A stretch of DNA of 64,000 nt from Prochilodus magdalenae (lineage: Eukaryota; Chordata; Actinopteri; Characiformes; Prochilodontidae), in contig JAMWET010003073.1 of the NCBI GenBank assembly GCA_024036415.1, forward strand, positions 338,501 through 402,500. The letters are read 5' to 3'. Numbering within the stretch: position 1 is the first letter of the stretch; each line of letters starts with the position of its first letter. Positions 35,825-49,381 of this stretch are shown here, one piece after another. Position numbers and translations under genes: made by a program. A model generated the notes under the pieces. That model was not told the DNA's origin and ran no database searches. It saw only the letters and a list, made by a program, of their open reading frames with translations.

Positions 35825-38559
35825 TATGCAATATTGTAAACACACTATTCATGTAATGTAGATAACATGCTGCATTTGACTAATATTTTCTACTTTGTGG
35901 TAACAAAGCAAACACCTTTAATTTACCACTGCTTCTCAGGAAGAGCATTAATGTATTTCCCCATTTCAGCCTTCCAAACCAACACAGTTCCACAAGCTGA
36001 AGCCTAGCTTTCTTTTTGTCAGCTTCTTATTTAAATGACTTTCCTCCATAAATGTACAGACATCACAACATAACTGCTGCACCATTTAAGACAGAACTGC
36101 AGAATCACAAATTTAGCCTCATCATAGTTCCAGCCTAAACAATCTAAAGTCCAACTGCTTTTATGCTATAACCTGAGTTGCTTAAGCTACAATACAGCTT
36201 TTGAGTGATGAGTGATGAATAGTGTTGGATCTCTTGATCTTCACATAATGACTTTATTGCATTAATGTGAGTAATAAATGTATTATGAAGCTTGTTTTTT
36301 ATTTAGATAGAACAATGTTTGAAGGCAGATTTAATTGTAAATTATTATTTTAATTGTCTGGCATCCCTAATATATTATGTATTTAGAATGGAAAGCTCAT
36401 CCAGTTGATACAACATGGGACTATAATGTATTAACCGTGTTTTACATCAGCAAGCTTAAATGTAAAATCCTATTAGCCTCAGTGTTTAAGTAGTGAACAC
36501 ATATTTTGAATTGGAGCAGTTTGTCTTAAGACTATGAGTCATTTAAAAGTGCTGCAGAGAAGTGTTTAGCACATAAACATCTGGATTTACATATCCCTAT
36601 GTGCTTCATGTATCACTCATGCACCAGTATTTCTATTTTAAGTTTCCAAGTGATCTAAAGAAACTTTATGAAGGTATATGGAGGTTATAAACTTTTACTT
36701 GTGTCTTATGTAATTGACCAGCATAAGAATGCAAATAGCTTACAGTTCCTTTTAGAGCGACCCAGGTGTGAGTTACATATCATTGCTCATACCTCTCTCT
36801 CTTTCTCGTTTGAGTGAGCGAGTGTGTAGTTAATTAAGGGTGTAAATGTTGGTGGAGAATGGAGAATAGCCTCATAAAATCTCTCTTAGCTCAGCAGAAA
36901 GGCTCATCAGAGACGGAGCAATGTCAACTTTTACAGGAGGGTTTGGGGGGTGGGGGAGGGGTTCGTGGAGGAAAAGCTATCATGATTACACACCACCTAA
37001 GTGGAGACACCAGTACATTCAACACTCCATAACATGAGTTAACAGTAGCATTGCATTGCATTGTGTACACCTAGTTCACACCCAGTGGAGGTATACAGGA
37101 ACAGACTGCATCCCAGTCACTGCTAGTGAACTATATTTATCATATAAAATTTTATATATAGACCCAATTTAGTCTATGTTAACTGAACCGAAATGGTTCA
37201 TTGTTGTTGGAGCTACAATCATAAAACTGACGTTTATTGTTAATTAAATGTGAATTGTTATTTATATAAACACCCTGTCTACATAAGACTGAGGCAGCGG
37301 ACATTTTTGTTTCATAAACTCCACAACTTAAAACCTAATAATAATCATACGAGCAGAAATTGCACAGTTTTACTTAACCATGATGAATTATTTATTAAAA
37401 GGGAGAAGAGGTGGTAAATTACTGCCATGTGGCAGCAGGTTCCATTATATCTCTTTATTTCTCAAAAAACAAACATTCTGTTAATAAAACAAAACTAATC
37501 AAATAATTTAAAGAAATATATAAATCAATATTTAGACAGGTAAATTAACATAATTGTAAATGTTATTGGGAATGTATGGAATGTATTGTTGAAATATTGT
37601 TGTTTTCTTTTGTTAAAAGTTAAAACTGTTTTCCAGTGCTGTAATTTATTATTCAGACAATTTATACACATTCATATTACTATTTTTATATACTGAACAG
37701 TTAACTAACAGTTAGACAATTTTTCAACACCCTCAGGCCTTCTCAGTGCAAGTGTCCAAACAAACAGGGAGTGCAAACAGGATTTCCTAGTCATGTCACC
37801 AGTATCTTTCCTTTCAAAGATGCTTTTTCCACAATTACACTGTAAAAAGAGACTTTATATTACTGCCTTTACATTGATATAAAGTAATTGTTGCCATATG
37901 TCAACACCAGGCAATAACAATAAATAGGGTTATTTTTAATTACACAATACTTATATTACTATAAGCACTGCATATTGCAACTTCAAGTGTTAAACTGAAC
38001 AGTTTAAGATTTGGGGAAACAGGTTATCCTGTAAGAGTGTGGTTTATTTTTTTGGGAATTTGGAAAAGCTTTAATGTGATGTTGTTATGTAAAAATGCAG
38101 CAAAGCAGAACAAGGAATACGCAGAAAACAATGTTCCAGAGTTTACAGCCCCAGCGACTGTAACTGCAGCTGCTAAAGATCCTTTACATTACTGCTGTTT
38201 TTTTCTTATTGTTTTACTTTAAAACAAATGGAGTCAATAAACCAGGTTACATTATGCCAGCATTCTATATGTGTGCATTTGCTAGCAGATTCAGCAGCCC
38301 TCAGTCAGAAGCGTTATGCTAAAACGCTTAGCTTTGAGGCTGCAATGTTTCTATTCTACCTTTTCGCTCAGCTGAAAAAAAGATCCCCTGACTACAATGT
38401 GAGGTACAAGGTGTCCAGTGTAATCCGTATTTTTATTGATATAATACATTTGAACTACATATAATATGTATTAGTAATGTGTATTTCATTTTAATTCTGC
38501 CTGGAACACTAAGAATCATTCCATCACTACCCATGAATGCAAGTAGCCTTTATACAGTG
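35825..38559. other. Intergenic stretch, no gene seen
   Basis: About 2.7 kb of AT-rich sequence. A pyrimidine-rich then TTAATTAA-containing patch at 36750-36840 and a G-run (GGGGGGTGGGGGAGGGG) at about 36945-36961 are the only local oddities. No gene is recognised. Confidence 0.5.
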
Positions 38560-38790
38560 TTTAATTCTCCTGAATCTTGAGAAATCTGTCCCCTATGAGG
38601 TGTTGGTATGTGCTACCTTTTAGCTGGACGTCTGAAGCCCTGTCTTGCATTTCAGCAGATAATTATCAAGCCCTTTTATGGTAGCGAGACTGTAATTGCA
38701 CTGCAACACAGGCAGATCCTGCATAATTTCCAGACTTTCAGTGTTTTCCCACCTGATTACTGGAATTTAGCCATAAACTGATAATCTGTT
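38560..38790. promoter_or_regulatory. Candidate conserved non-coding element
   Basis: Complex sequence with GCAGATAATTATCAAGCCC, GAGACTGTAATTGCAC and CCTGATTACTGGAATTTAG words, all homeobox-like. No repeat and no coding frame is present. This is a texture-based inference. Confidence 0.3.
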
Positions 38791-40462
38791 AATATGAAGG
38801 TTCATAAATAGTTCTTGGTTTGAAAACATGGTTCTAAATAAATGTTGAAATCATTATAGAAGCTTTTTAGAGGCAAAGGCCCCTATGGACACTAAGTAAG
38901 TACGTCAATCATTCAGTCAATCACTACTCAAAGACTTGGATAACAACTTATTGAGAAAAAAAGAGATCACCATATTTCTGTATCCTATAGCTTATTATAT
39001 CAATATCAGTATCTACATGGAAAATGGTGTATAATGTTAAGAGTTACAAGTTTTAGGAGTGACAAATGAAAGAGAGAAATGCTAATTAAACACCAATTAA
39101 ATGGCCAGAAAGTGTTTTTGCCAAACAAACAACCCATTTTGGCACCTTTATTGTTAGGAATACAACCAAATATCCCTTTTAAATGAACATTGAATGTATG
39201 CAACTCATGTCTGAATTTAGATTCATTGGATATTAAGGGAGTGATTATGTGCAGGCTGTGGGGAGTGGAGGGTTTGTAGTGTGAGTGGTCATCATGATTG
39301 ATGGTCCACTGGGAGCTGCAGCCTTGGTGGCTATTGATTCGCCCTCCCTTAAGTATCTATTTATTCTCTCTCTCTCCCTTTTTCCTCTCCTCTGATCAGT
39401 TCATTTACATTTCAGCCAGTCACCGCTGGAAGCAATTAGCTCCACAGGTTCATTAGAACTTGCACTGACTCATTCATTTATCATTCAGCATGTGTGAATG
39501 TGCATGTTTGTGGTGTGTGTGTGTGTGTGCGTGTGTGTGTGTGGGTGGTTGGGTGTGTATGCATCATAGTGTTGTTTTTACACTCAGCTAAGAGATTGTT
39601 TTTGGTAAGCTTATATCATCATAATGTCTGAAAGTTTACCAAAATGTAAATTCTAAACTTCAATGATCCATTTCTGTGTGTGATTATAAAATAGATTTTT
39701 ATTGTTGAAAAGTTATTTATACTCATATTGTCTTGTTTTACAGGAAAGGAAAAACCTGCTCCAAAGAAGTGGAAAGAGTCAGAAATACAGATTCAAAGCT
39801 GTTAGTATGAAATATAAAAATGTTACATAACATAATGTAGTGTATATTTTATGTAAATGGAATGTATTACAATACAGTAGTAACCCTTGACCCTTCTAAG
39901 GGAAAAGAAACTATAAAGGAGAGAGATAATGGTAATGGTCCCTCTATGTTGTGAGGTGCTGCTGGTGGCTATACTTGGTACCACCATGGAGGAACCATCA
40001 AAAGAAGCAACAGTGCAATTTCAAAGCTGCTAACACATATAATTACCCTAAAGTGAATGTCATTCATTATGTAACTACACAGTCTTCTAGTTAGGTGCAA
40101 ATAATTAAGCAATGTAAACACATAATGTAAATGTTATTAACTAGATAATTATGTAACTATATACAAAATATGTAGAAAATTATTAGACAATGTCTAAACT
40201 GTACATTCAGATTAGGAGGCAGCAAGTCACTAATGACACTTGTGGTTGAGTTAAAGCCTACTCTTGTTCCTTTTGTGGTTTTGGGGTTATTGTATCCATG
40301 ATTGAGGTTCTGAGAAAATATGTGCTGTATCTCACCCATTTGTTAAAGATACAAACCAAAGGTATAAAATTTTCACAAGTTTATACGTTTTCAAAAGTTT
40401 CATTAAATGCCTATTTATTGAGTTTGCCTCTGGTACCAGGGATACTGTGACATAATTCAGTG
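38791..40462. other. Intergenic stretch, no gene seen
   Basis: Mostly AT-rich. A GC-balanced patch at 39235-39480, before the GT array, contains GTCATCATGATTGATGG and GGAAGCAATTAGCTCC and is a weak enhancer candidate. Confidence 0.5.
39513..39545. repeat. Microsatellite (GT)n
   Basis: A GT dinucleotide run of about 33 bp interrupted once by GC. Confidence 0.95.
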
Positions 40463-41097
40463 CATACAGTGATCAGCCATAACATTAAACCCACCTCTTT
40501 ATATCTACAGTCATTGTACATGTTATCAGTTCCACTTACTATGTAGATGAAGTTCTACAATTACAGACTGTAGATCAGCTGTGTCTCTGCCTACTTTGTT
40601 AGTTCCCTTTTACAGTGTTCCTTAAAGATCAGGACATCCACAGGACCACCACAGACCAGGTATTATGTGGGTGGTGCATCATTCAAGCACTGCAGTGGCA
40701 CTGACATGATGGTGGTGTGTTAGTGTGTGTTGTGCTGGTGTAAGTGGATCAGAGACAGCGGTTTTCTGGAGTTTATTAGTGTCACAGCTGGACTGAGAAA
40801 GTCTCTGACTTTACATTTTCAAGGTGGAAAAACAAAGGTATTTAAATACTCCAGCAACACTGCTGTATCTGATCCATGTCACTGTCACTGCAGTGCTGAG
40901 AACAATTCACCACCCACATAATACCTGCTCTGTGGTGGTCCTGTGAAGCTCCTGACCACTAAAAAGACCATGATAAAAGAGGGCTACAGGGAAACATATG
41001 GACTACTGTCTGTAATTTTAGAACTACAAAATGCTCCTATGTTGTGGTGCTGAGTCTAGAAACAAGGGGGAGGATTTAGTATTAAGCCTAACCGGTG
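40463..41097. mobile_element. Full-length foldback (long inverted repeat) element
   Basis: An almost palindromic element of about 635 bp. The left terminus reads ACAGTGATCAGCCATAACAT then TAAACCCACC; the right terminus, reverse-complemented, is a diverged version (ACACCGGTTAGGCTTAATAC). Inner arms match much better: CACAGGACCACCACAGACCA then GGTATTATGTGGGTGGTG on the left against the reverse complement of the right arm (40880-40950). GGATCAGAGACAGC on the left similarly mirrors GGATCAGATACAGC on the right. There is no transposase, so movement must depend on another element. I recall this structure as a high-copy repeat in otophysan fishes. Partial relatives lie at 58318-58425 and 59949-60143. 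A 64-codon open frame inside it is chance. Confidence 0.85.
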
Positions 41098-41504
41098 TTG
41101 TCTTCCATTTCTGGTGTGAATAGGAATAATAGTGCTACAACCAAAAGGTCAGAGAGAAGAGGCTGGGGATGCTGGCCCTCTGTATCTACGACTGGTCCAA
41201 GTAATTTTATAGAGTATTCAGGTTGTGGTCTTAAGTTTGTCGTTTCACTGCACTACATAATTAATAGGCATAAAACGGTGAATATTTCAGAAACTTTCGC
41301 TTGTTGTCCTGTTGCTGCTTGTTGCAAAATCATGACTCTAAATTGTGACCTCATACAGGAAATAGCTGGACACTTGTCACTCTGTTGCCTCCTAATGTGA
41401 ATGTACAGAAAGAGTTAATAAATCATGATATGAGAGAGGGAGGTAATGTAGTGGTCCCTGTATGCTGACAGCTGGTGGCATCACTAAACAGAAACTTCTC
41501 TCTG

Positions 41505-41580
41505 CACACATATATACACACGCACATGCACACACACACACACACACACACACCCACACTCACACATCCACACCCACACA

Positions 41581-41621
<41 letters not shown>

Positions 41622-41644
41622 ATCCACACCCACACACTCACACA

Positions 41645-41709
<65 letters not shown>
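41505..41709. repeat. Compound (CA)n microsatellite with a 56-bp higher-order repeat
   Basis: About 205 bp of CA dinucleotide broken by CCCACACT, CATCCACACC and CTCA interruptions. The interrupted block beginning CACTCACACATCCACACC occurs at 41557 and again at 41613, giving a 56-bp higher-order duplication, followed by about 60 bp of pure CA. Frames through it encode only alternating His and Thr and are not genes. Confidence 0.97.
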
Positions 41710-41711
<2 letters not shown>

Positions 41712-42139
41712 ATTGAAGGCTGTTTTGGGGGTATGGTGCCTGTTAACCCCTTACATTCTAGGTTTATTAATCAGCTGTTATTCAGCTGTGTCAGTGTTTT
41801 GATTCGCTCACTAGTTCTGTATGTTTGCACAGTATACATCTCTGGTACCAGGAATATTAAGATACTGATAACCCAATTTCATGCAACATAGCAACAGCGT
41901 TCTGTAGTATCTACAACATTGAATGTGCAGTTCACTAGTTATGCTGTGCTTGGCTTTGTTGTTATTTTGGAATCATGGAATGTTTATTTATACTGTGTTT
42001 ACAGCAGGTGTGTACGATACAATATACGGTTAAAAGCAATATGTGGTTAAAAGCAGAGGAGGGTCTCTGTTTTAGAGGGATGATGGCCTTGTGACCAGGG
42101 TGTGAAGTTATGGAGGAACATTGTTTTTAAACATTCCAA
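41710..42139. other. Intergenic stretch, no gene seen
   Basis: Non-coding flank of the CA array with no recognised feature. Confidence 0.5.
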
Positions 42140-42262
42140 TAATTTTCTCATGCATTGAGGAAAAACACTTAATCCTCAACAAAATGAAACTCTAAGTGAA
42201 TGTAGGAAACACTGCATTTTTTATGCTGTCCCAAAATTTTCTGAGATGGGGTACATACAGAT
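42140..42262. mobile_element. Possible terminal fragment of a fish DNA transposon
   Basis: The words GCATTTTTTATGCTGTCCCA then AAATTTTCTGAGATGGGGTA resemble the end of a small DNA-transposon family that I recall with CTGTCCCAACTTTTTTGGAA near its terminus. Only one end is visible and no frame is present. Confidence 0.3.
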
Positions 42263-42760
42263 TTACACTTTGAGGCACTTTTAATGTCATGAAGCTTACA
42301 TAGGAATATGATGTATCAAAGATCATTCTGGCAGGTAACAGCATACATCAACATTTGAGCTACAAGTTAAATAAGAGACATAGGAAGAAGCAACGAAGAT
42401 CCCAGTTACAGCAAACAGTGATAATTCTAACTTAATAACTTGCTAGAACAAAATAATGTATTATTGGTAATTCTGTTAAGTTATTATATAAAAGCAGAAT
42501 GTAACAGTTTTAGTGTAACCCATTCTGATCTTACATTCATCTTAAAATCTCAAACTCAAATGTCTCCAGTGTTTATCAAAAATAAAATAATTGCTGGTCC
42601 AGTTCTGTATTTGACAATTAACAGTCAGAAATTAAATTCACTGATCGTGACAGAAATGCTCCCAGGTGGTAGTGCCATGGTTTTTGAAAAAAGTCACACT
42701 GGAGACCAAACTAGGAGGGAAAACTGTTGAAAACAGAGAACACATTGCACCCACTTTCAT

Positions 42761-42801
42761 ACACACACACACACACACACACACGCACGCACACACGCAC
42801 G

Positions 42802-42841
<40 letters not shown>
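42761..42841. repeat. Microsatellite (CA)n with CGCA interruptions
   Basis: About 80 bp of AC dinucleotide with CGCACGCA clusters in the middle. Confidence 0.97.
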
Positions 42842-42842
<1 letters not shown>

Positions 42843-43128
42843 TCTCACACACAGTCATCCACACTTCTATTCCTCCAGGTAAAGAGGGAAAAAAATGAAA
42901 AACATCATTTATTTTGTACTTCCCTGGTAATTTGCTTCTTTCTTCCCTTTTCACAGGAATTCTCCATTTCCTTATAAAATGAAAATTCATCTAGAATTAC
43001 ATCTTATGTCATTATTATGTTTATTAAGCGTGGATGATGTATATGGGTGGCGCTGGCGCACTGCTGAGAGCTTAATGATGCATAAGATTAAGCTGAAGCG
43101 CTCAGCTGTGCTGCTGCTTTCCTCTGAT

Positions 43129-43149
43129 ACACACACACACACACACAAA
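43129..43149. repeat. Microsatellite (AC)n, short
   Basis: A pure AC run of about 20 bp. Confidence 0.9.
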
Positions 43150-45479
43150 CTCATGCTCGCATAGACTCTCACCCACACTAACACCTGCTCTCTCACACAC
43201 AATCATGTTCACTAACTCATGAGTTTCTCTCTGAGGTTTTTTAGACAGAAACTTTTCTGTCAGACCTGATGTTTAACATCATCCAGTTTACTTCTGTAAT
43301 ATCTTCACATTTCCTCTCTCCGTCTTCCATTATTTTAATATACATAATACGTAGTTTTCATTTCTATAACACTTTAATGCAGCATCATTACAAGCAATGG
43401 GAGAAAATGAGCCACAGTCCTTTAAACAGGTGTTAGTGTAAACAATAATGGATCTAGGTTTAAATACAACTATAAAGCTTGCATTCCTAATATTCTCGCA
43501 TTATTATTACAGGTGTTAGTAGCTACATAAGAAAATGAGTTGGTTCTGAGCTGGAGAAGATCCTATAGGCAGTAAGCCTGTCTTAGTGAAGTATTCTGGA
43601 GAGGCTATTACACTTAAAGAGACCATTAATGCCATAGGCCATTTAAGTCCCCAACAATGGAAATGGGCAGTTGGGATTTGGGCATCAGTTTCATTGAATC
43701 AGAGCTTCCATATCAAGCTTCAATAATCTGTCTGCTATTTGTTTAAATTAGCTATATATACGTATGATGTGAACTGTCAGGGTCTCAGGTTGGCTGCCTT
43801 AGACATCTCACAGCAAGTTTCAGTAAAATAGTCCCATCTCTTGAAACGTCTATGCTTTTTTGATGTTGGGTCTCTGTGTACTTGAGTTGTTGAATGCTGT
43901 ACAGAGAGCTGGCAAACCATGAACTCCAAGCACTGTTGTATTCTTCAAACACAAATCTTGCATTTGTAAAAGAGGGCAGTAAAACAATCTGACACCCTTA
44001 TCTTAAACTGTTATGTAACAGTCCTGACTTAATAATATTCACTCCTCCAAGTTCTACCACCAGCACAGTTCTAGCCCAGTGAAGCATTTTCAGTGGTGCA
44101 ACAGCAATAAACACGGCAGACTGAGTGTAACAATCTATCACTCCAGGCTGTAAAGGAGGTGTAGACTTGGCTGAAGTGTAGTAGGCTGAAGTTGGCTTCA
44201 TATTCAACTTTTTAATTGAACATTCCATTTCATCGTAAATGCTTGTACAGGCATCAGAATGTAATTGCGGCACCCTTTAAGATGGAGCCAAAAACTGACA
44301 AAATAGAAAGTTAACTTTAATGGCTACATGTCTAACAAGATCCTGGACAGCTTTCATTCAACGTTGTTACTTTGCTCTGCATATTTCACTCCAGACAGTT
44401 TCTCAAACCTTGGACAATATTAAGGGAGCTTAATATGCTTAGCAACTGACACTGAACATTCTAAAGAGAATAGCAGCTCCACCTTTATTAGCATCCCAAC
44501 ACCACCAGTGCTGAGTAATTTAATCGACTTTGCAGCAGTTGAAGCAGATCATCTCAAACTGAAACTTTCATTAAAAAAAAACCATCAAAAAGTCACATCA
44601 AACACAAGTGGCTAGTATAGGTAAAGTTAGCTACTAGCAAGCCTCAAATAACTAACATTAGCATAGCTAACTCAATAGTATGAAGTGTAGTCGGTTAATA
44701 CAATGAGGCTAATTTTACTTTCCGGGCTGTGTCAGTTTTTATATGTTACTTTTGTTTGAGTTGTTGTAGTGTCTTATTGTAAACCAGCCAATCAGATCAG
44801 AGCACATCAGTTCATGAGATCACCAAAAAAGGGAAAACAGCTCATTATATTGGACGGCTAAATCTAACCCTAGAGTGGTAAAAGGGCACTTGCAACCACA
44901 TCAGAGCATTTCTTAACCCCGGCCACCCCAAACCATACGTTCTATGCAAACAACAGAGAAATTTTTTAAAATATTGAATGAAAGCATCCATGGCACCTTT
45001 AATTGTCATAAGAAAGACCTCATAGTCAAAGTACACTGTAACTGGAACCAGTGTACCAGAATAAGACCAGAGTATGCTAAACTTTATTTTCTTGGTAAGC
45101 ACATGAGCCACTGCTTATACTGCGTTTTGTTGCTGTTAAAAACAAACAAAAAATCAAGTAGCTCTAAAAAAATAAAATAAAAAACAATATCACAGGAGAG
45201 GGCAAAACTTGAATTTAACAGTTTGGGGCATTTTTGTTTGGTCCATTTATCATGAAAGTTTTACACAATGTAAATGGCAGCTGCTGTGTTCAAATGATGC
45301 ATAGAAATTAAACTCATGGAGATAATGTTTTTCACTGGTCAGTTTTTTAAACCCATATAAATTTGGATTTATAAACACTACAATCTCACATTTATGATAT
45401 CCATAGACTAAACTATGGAAGTTATTTAAGAAAGCGGCCTTTACCAGTATGCCTGGCTCAGCTAAGCAAAAAAAGTGTT
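43150..45479. other. Intergenic stretch, no gene seen
   Basis: About 2.3 kb of AT-rich sequence. Random frames reach 91 codons and none is recognisable. Confidence 0.55.
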
Positions 45480-46271
<792 letters not shown>

Positions 46272-46546
46272 CAAAGCCTCAGGTTTGACAAAGTTTTGTA
46301 GAAGATAAATAATAACTTACAGATGGGATTAGTTGTTATGTCATGGCTAAACAGGGCTGTGAGAAGTCCAGAGGAGGAGCCTGTCCTCTCCTCTTCTCTT
46401 CTTTCAGATCAGAGAAGATATCTGTGTTAGACCTGTTTATTAATGTGCAGACAATGGAGACAATCTGCAGTCTTGTCATATCAACCAAGTCTTGTCACAT
46501 CACCTTGTCATTCTGAATGGACTACATTTCTCATATAATCACTCTC

Positions 46547-46575
46547 AATAAATAAATAAATAAATAAATAAATAC
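46547..46575. repeat. Microsatellite (AATA)n
   Basis: About 29 bp of pure AATA tetranucleotide. Confidence 0.95.
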
Positions 46576-47329
46576 AAGTGACAATGGTGTAAAATCCATG
46601 ATGATTGGACCAATAGAAATAGCCTTATAGCCTCCTGAATTGTTTGGGATCAAATGTCTTTACATGAACTTGCAATAAAAACACTGATTGGTCAGCCCTG
46701 TCCTATAAAGTCGTAACACACTTTTTTTTTGTTGATAGTTCGGTTTGAAGTTATGCTTTCAAAGTTCAAAGCCTAAGATATCATAATGATTGCCTGTGAT
46801 CATAAAAGTTATTATTCTCACTCATAGTTCGTTATAACAAGTGATAGTCTGTCAAACTTGCACATTTTACATTTACACTGATACCTCGTCTAATAGTCCA
46901 ACAGCCAAACAGAAGACTCAAACACAAAATACAGATCAGTCCAATTCCTTATGTAATACCTGTGTAATCTATATGTGTATAAATATATGAGCATAATTAT
47001 ATAAGTATTATATCAAATTGAAAGACAAAGCCAAAGTTTTAAAGTAGCAAATCGTGTGTAATTTATCTGTACATGTATAAAAATGATGGCAAAAGTTGAC
47101 ATTCCCATCAAATGCATGTGCAGTATGTTATTAATGTTACTAGGTGTTACTACATATTAAGTACATGCTTATTATACATGAGAAGCACCAATTTCTATTT
47201 TCTTGAAACTAGAAAACCTTGCCAATATTCAGAGCACCACTGGCCATATCCTTTCCCAAACATGTACACAAAAATGTCCAGAGTACAGAAAATATAACAG
47301 ACAAGTGTTTGAAATGATAGCCCTAAAAG
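46576..47329. other. Intergenic stretch, no gene seen
   Basis: AT-rich with no recognised feature. Confidence 0.55.
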
Positions 47330-47590
47330 CTGGGGAGTGTGTGGTCGGTACATGGAGGGTGGGATGGTTGTGTGGGCAGGAGTGGGCTATCAGCTGCAGG
47401 GTTGTGCTCTTTGTCCTTGTGTCAATATTCCACAAACGATCAACATGCATCATAATCCCCACAACCCCGTCAGCTGCAGTCTAAAGCACCATCTCCATTA
47501 GCCCAGAGCGCGGCAGCGATGTGATAAATGTCCCTGACCAAACGGAAGGAACCGCGTGAAATAAAGAGGCATGTTCCAACAAGTCCTGTC
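47330..47590. promoter_or_regulatory. Candidate conserved non-coding element
   Basis: A GC-balanced island containing GGCTATCAGCTGCAGGG, CCACAAACGATCAACATGCA, two CAGCTGCAG E-box words, TGATAAATGTCCCTG and GAAATAAAGAGGC. There are no repeats and no credible frame. Confidence 0.28.
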
Positions 47591-47626
47591 AAAATGGTAT
47601 TGATTTAATCATGTGCAGAAACACAG

Positions 47627-47681
47627 ACACACACACACACACACACTCACACTCTCTCTCTCTCTCGCCCTCTCGCTCTCT
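47627..47681. repeat. Compound (AC)n-(CT)n microsatellite
   Basis: An AC run of about 20 bp followed by a CT run with small interruptions. Confidence 0.95.
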
Positions 47682-48237
47682 CAGCACAGCATGTGGATGA
47701 TCTGATACCCTGTGCCGAGGTGGACAGAAGAGAAGGAAAACTGCACTGCTCTGTCTGCCCTTTCCCTTCCTGAGTTACCAGGTGAAAAAAGCACACAGGC
47801 TGGATTATTATTCTTCTGGCCCCGTTTCTTCTCACAGTATCCTAGAATTATATCCTTTCTCTCTGTCTCTCTCTCTCATTCTCTCTTGTTGCATGATTGT
47901 TTACAAAACCTCTGCCACATACTGCTTCAATTCAGGACTAAGGAGTGTCTCATCTTTAGTGCTAGTGTTGTTTTTTAACAAATAGGCGAAAGGGAAATAT
48001 ATACACATTGTCCAAATCTTTTTGGGGGTTATACATTTACTCTATTGTTATCCTAATAAAGCATATTTATATTTTGTTATAGCTCTATGAGTGGACAAAA
48101 TAAGTTTATGCATTTATTGCTTACAATAACTTAAATCTGAACATGTAGTGACATGAATGCAGGTTAAATACAAAAATAACGTGAACATAGTTTCTATATT
48201 TCATTGAACACTTCATCTAAGAGCAATAGTGGCTACA

Positions 48238-48568
48238 TGTAGTAGCCCGCTACTGACCATGATGGGTGTAGGAGTTGAGGTGGAGCTCCTTGGGAGGCAC
48301 CAGACTTGCAGTAAGGGAGACTGTAAAAGCTTGTAAACAGTTGGGGCTGTTGGCTTAACGAAGTGTAGATTTCTTTTGTGGGTTATTCCATCGTTCGCTG
48401 TGGGGATGGTTATTGAGGAAGCAGTGGAGTCATCATCAGGGAGGTGACCTGCTATCTCATCCATCCGATAGCACTGGGCGGCGGTTCATTCCACTGCCAT
48501 ATTCAATAAAAGAGTATTTACTTAAGCTGCTATGTTTCCTGTGTCTCATTCTTTGCCAAGATGGCACA
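48238..48568 (+). mobile_element. LTR of a retrotransposon (probably Ty3/gypsy-like)
   Basis: A putative LTR of about 331 bp that starts TGT and ends ACA. It contains an AATAAA signal at 48505-48510, placed as expected for the R region. One base after the end, a TGG-starting primer-binding site follows, which fixes the orientation as plus and marks this as a 5' LTR with a short piece of leader. No second LTR, gag or pol was found downstream, so the internal region and 3' LTR are lost. The start is less certain than the end. The superfamily is inferred from LTR size and primer use, not from coding sequence. A 101-codon frame across the junction is not a gene. Confidence 0.6.
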
Positions 48569-48569
48569 T

Positions 48570-48586
48570 TGGTGTCAGAAGTGGGA
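48570..48586 (+). other. Retrotransposon primer-binding site, tRNA-Leu type
   Basis: The sequence TGGTGTCAGAAGTGGGA is complementary to the 3' end of vertebrate tRNA-Leu (acceptor end TCCCACTTCTGACA plus CCA) over 17 bases. It follows an LTR-like end after a single base. About 100 bp of possible leader follows before the similarity is lost. Confidence 0.65.
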
Positions 48587-48679
48587 AAATGTTCCCTCAG
48601 TGAACTGATAAAGAGCGGTGGTGCCACAAACGAGGTAAACTGTGGAGGAAATCCAGCATGGGGGAGGTTCAGCAGTGGA

Positions 48680-49381
48680 GCATTTGTACTAGTAGCACAA
48701 ACACTGTACTATTTATAATATACCATGTTAAGACCTCAACATTTTAAATGTGACACAGATAAATTTACCTGAAGGAAAATACAGTCTAAAATCTGAAAAA
48801 TACTACAGTATTGGCAGAGTTAGATAAAACCGTAGTGAGGCAGGGATAGAAGGGGAGAAAGAGAGAGAAAGATCAAGCACCATGGTGTGTGTGTGTGTGT
48901 ATGTGTGTGTGTGTTTGTGTGTGCGTGTGCTATCCCACTGTGGCCCTGACCTTGCCCTGTGTGTGTGAAATGCTCTTGGACTCTAATACCTCATCATATC
49001 CAGGTTGACTTTCAGCTCAGTGGGGTAGACCCCATAAAACAAAAGGACAAGAGGCTACATAAACCACTGTAAACACACACACACATTTCTGTTAAGCTTC
49101 TGCGTGTAGGGAAGATAATGAGTTAATGGTGTTTAACACAACTTAAGTTCTATATGCCTGAGTTCAGTTTAATACCATTTAATTAGTATTAAGTTGCTCA
49201 TATAATTCTGTTAACAGAAAATTATATTTAGAATTGGCTAATGTGACAAATTTTGTAATGCCCTGCGTTACAGCTTAGTCTACCTGGTAAAATGCTCAGC
49301 AGAGGAAAACATAGAGAAGGAATGATCTAAGCCCCTTCATATTAGCTAAGACTTAACGTTAGACTCATCAGACTTGATTGG
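48680..49381. other. Intergenic stretch, no gene seen
   Basis: Unique-looking AT-rich sequence around a GT array, with a short CA run at about 49073-49085. Confidence 0.5.
48884..48930. repeat. Microsatellite (GT)n, interrupted
   Basis: About 46 bp of GT with A, TT and C interruptions. Confidence 0.95.

Noticed and set aside
41462..41891. His/Thr-alternating frames of 84 and 138 codons
   Set aside because: Translation of the CA microsatellite, with a random tail. No gene signals.
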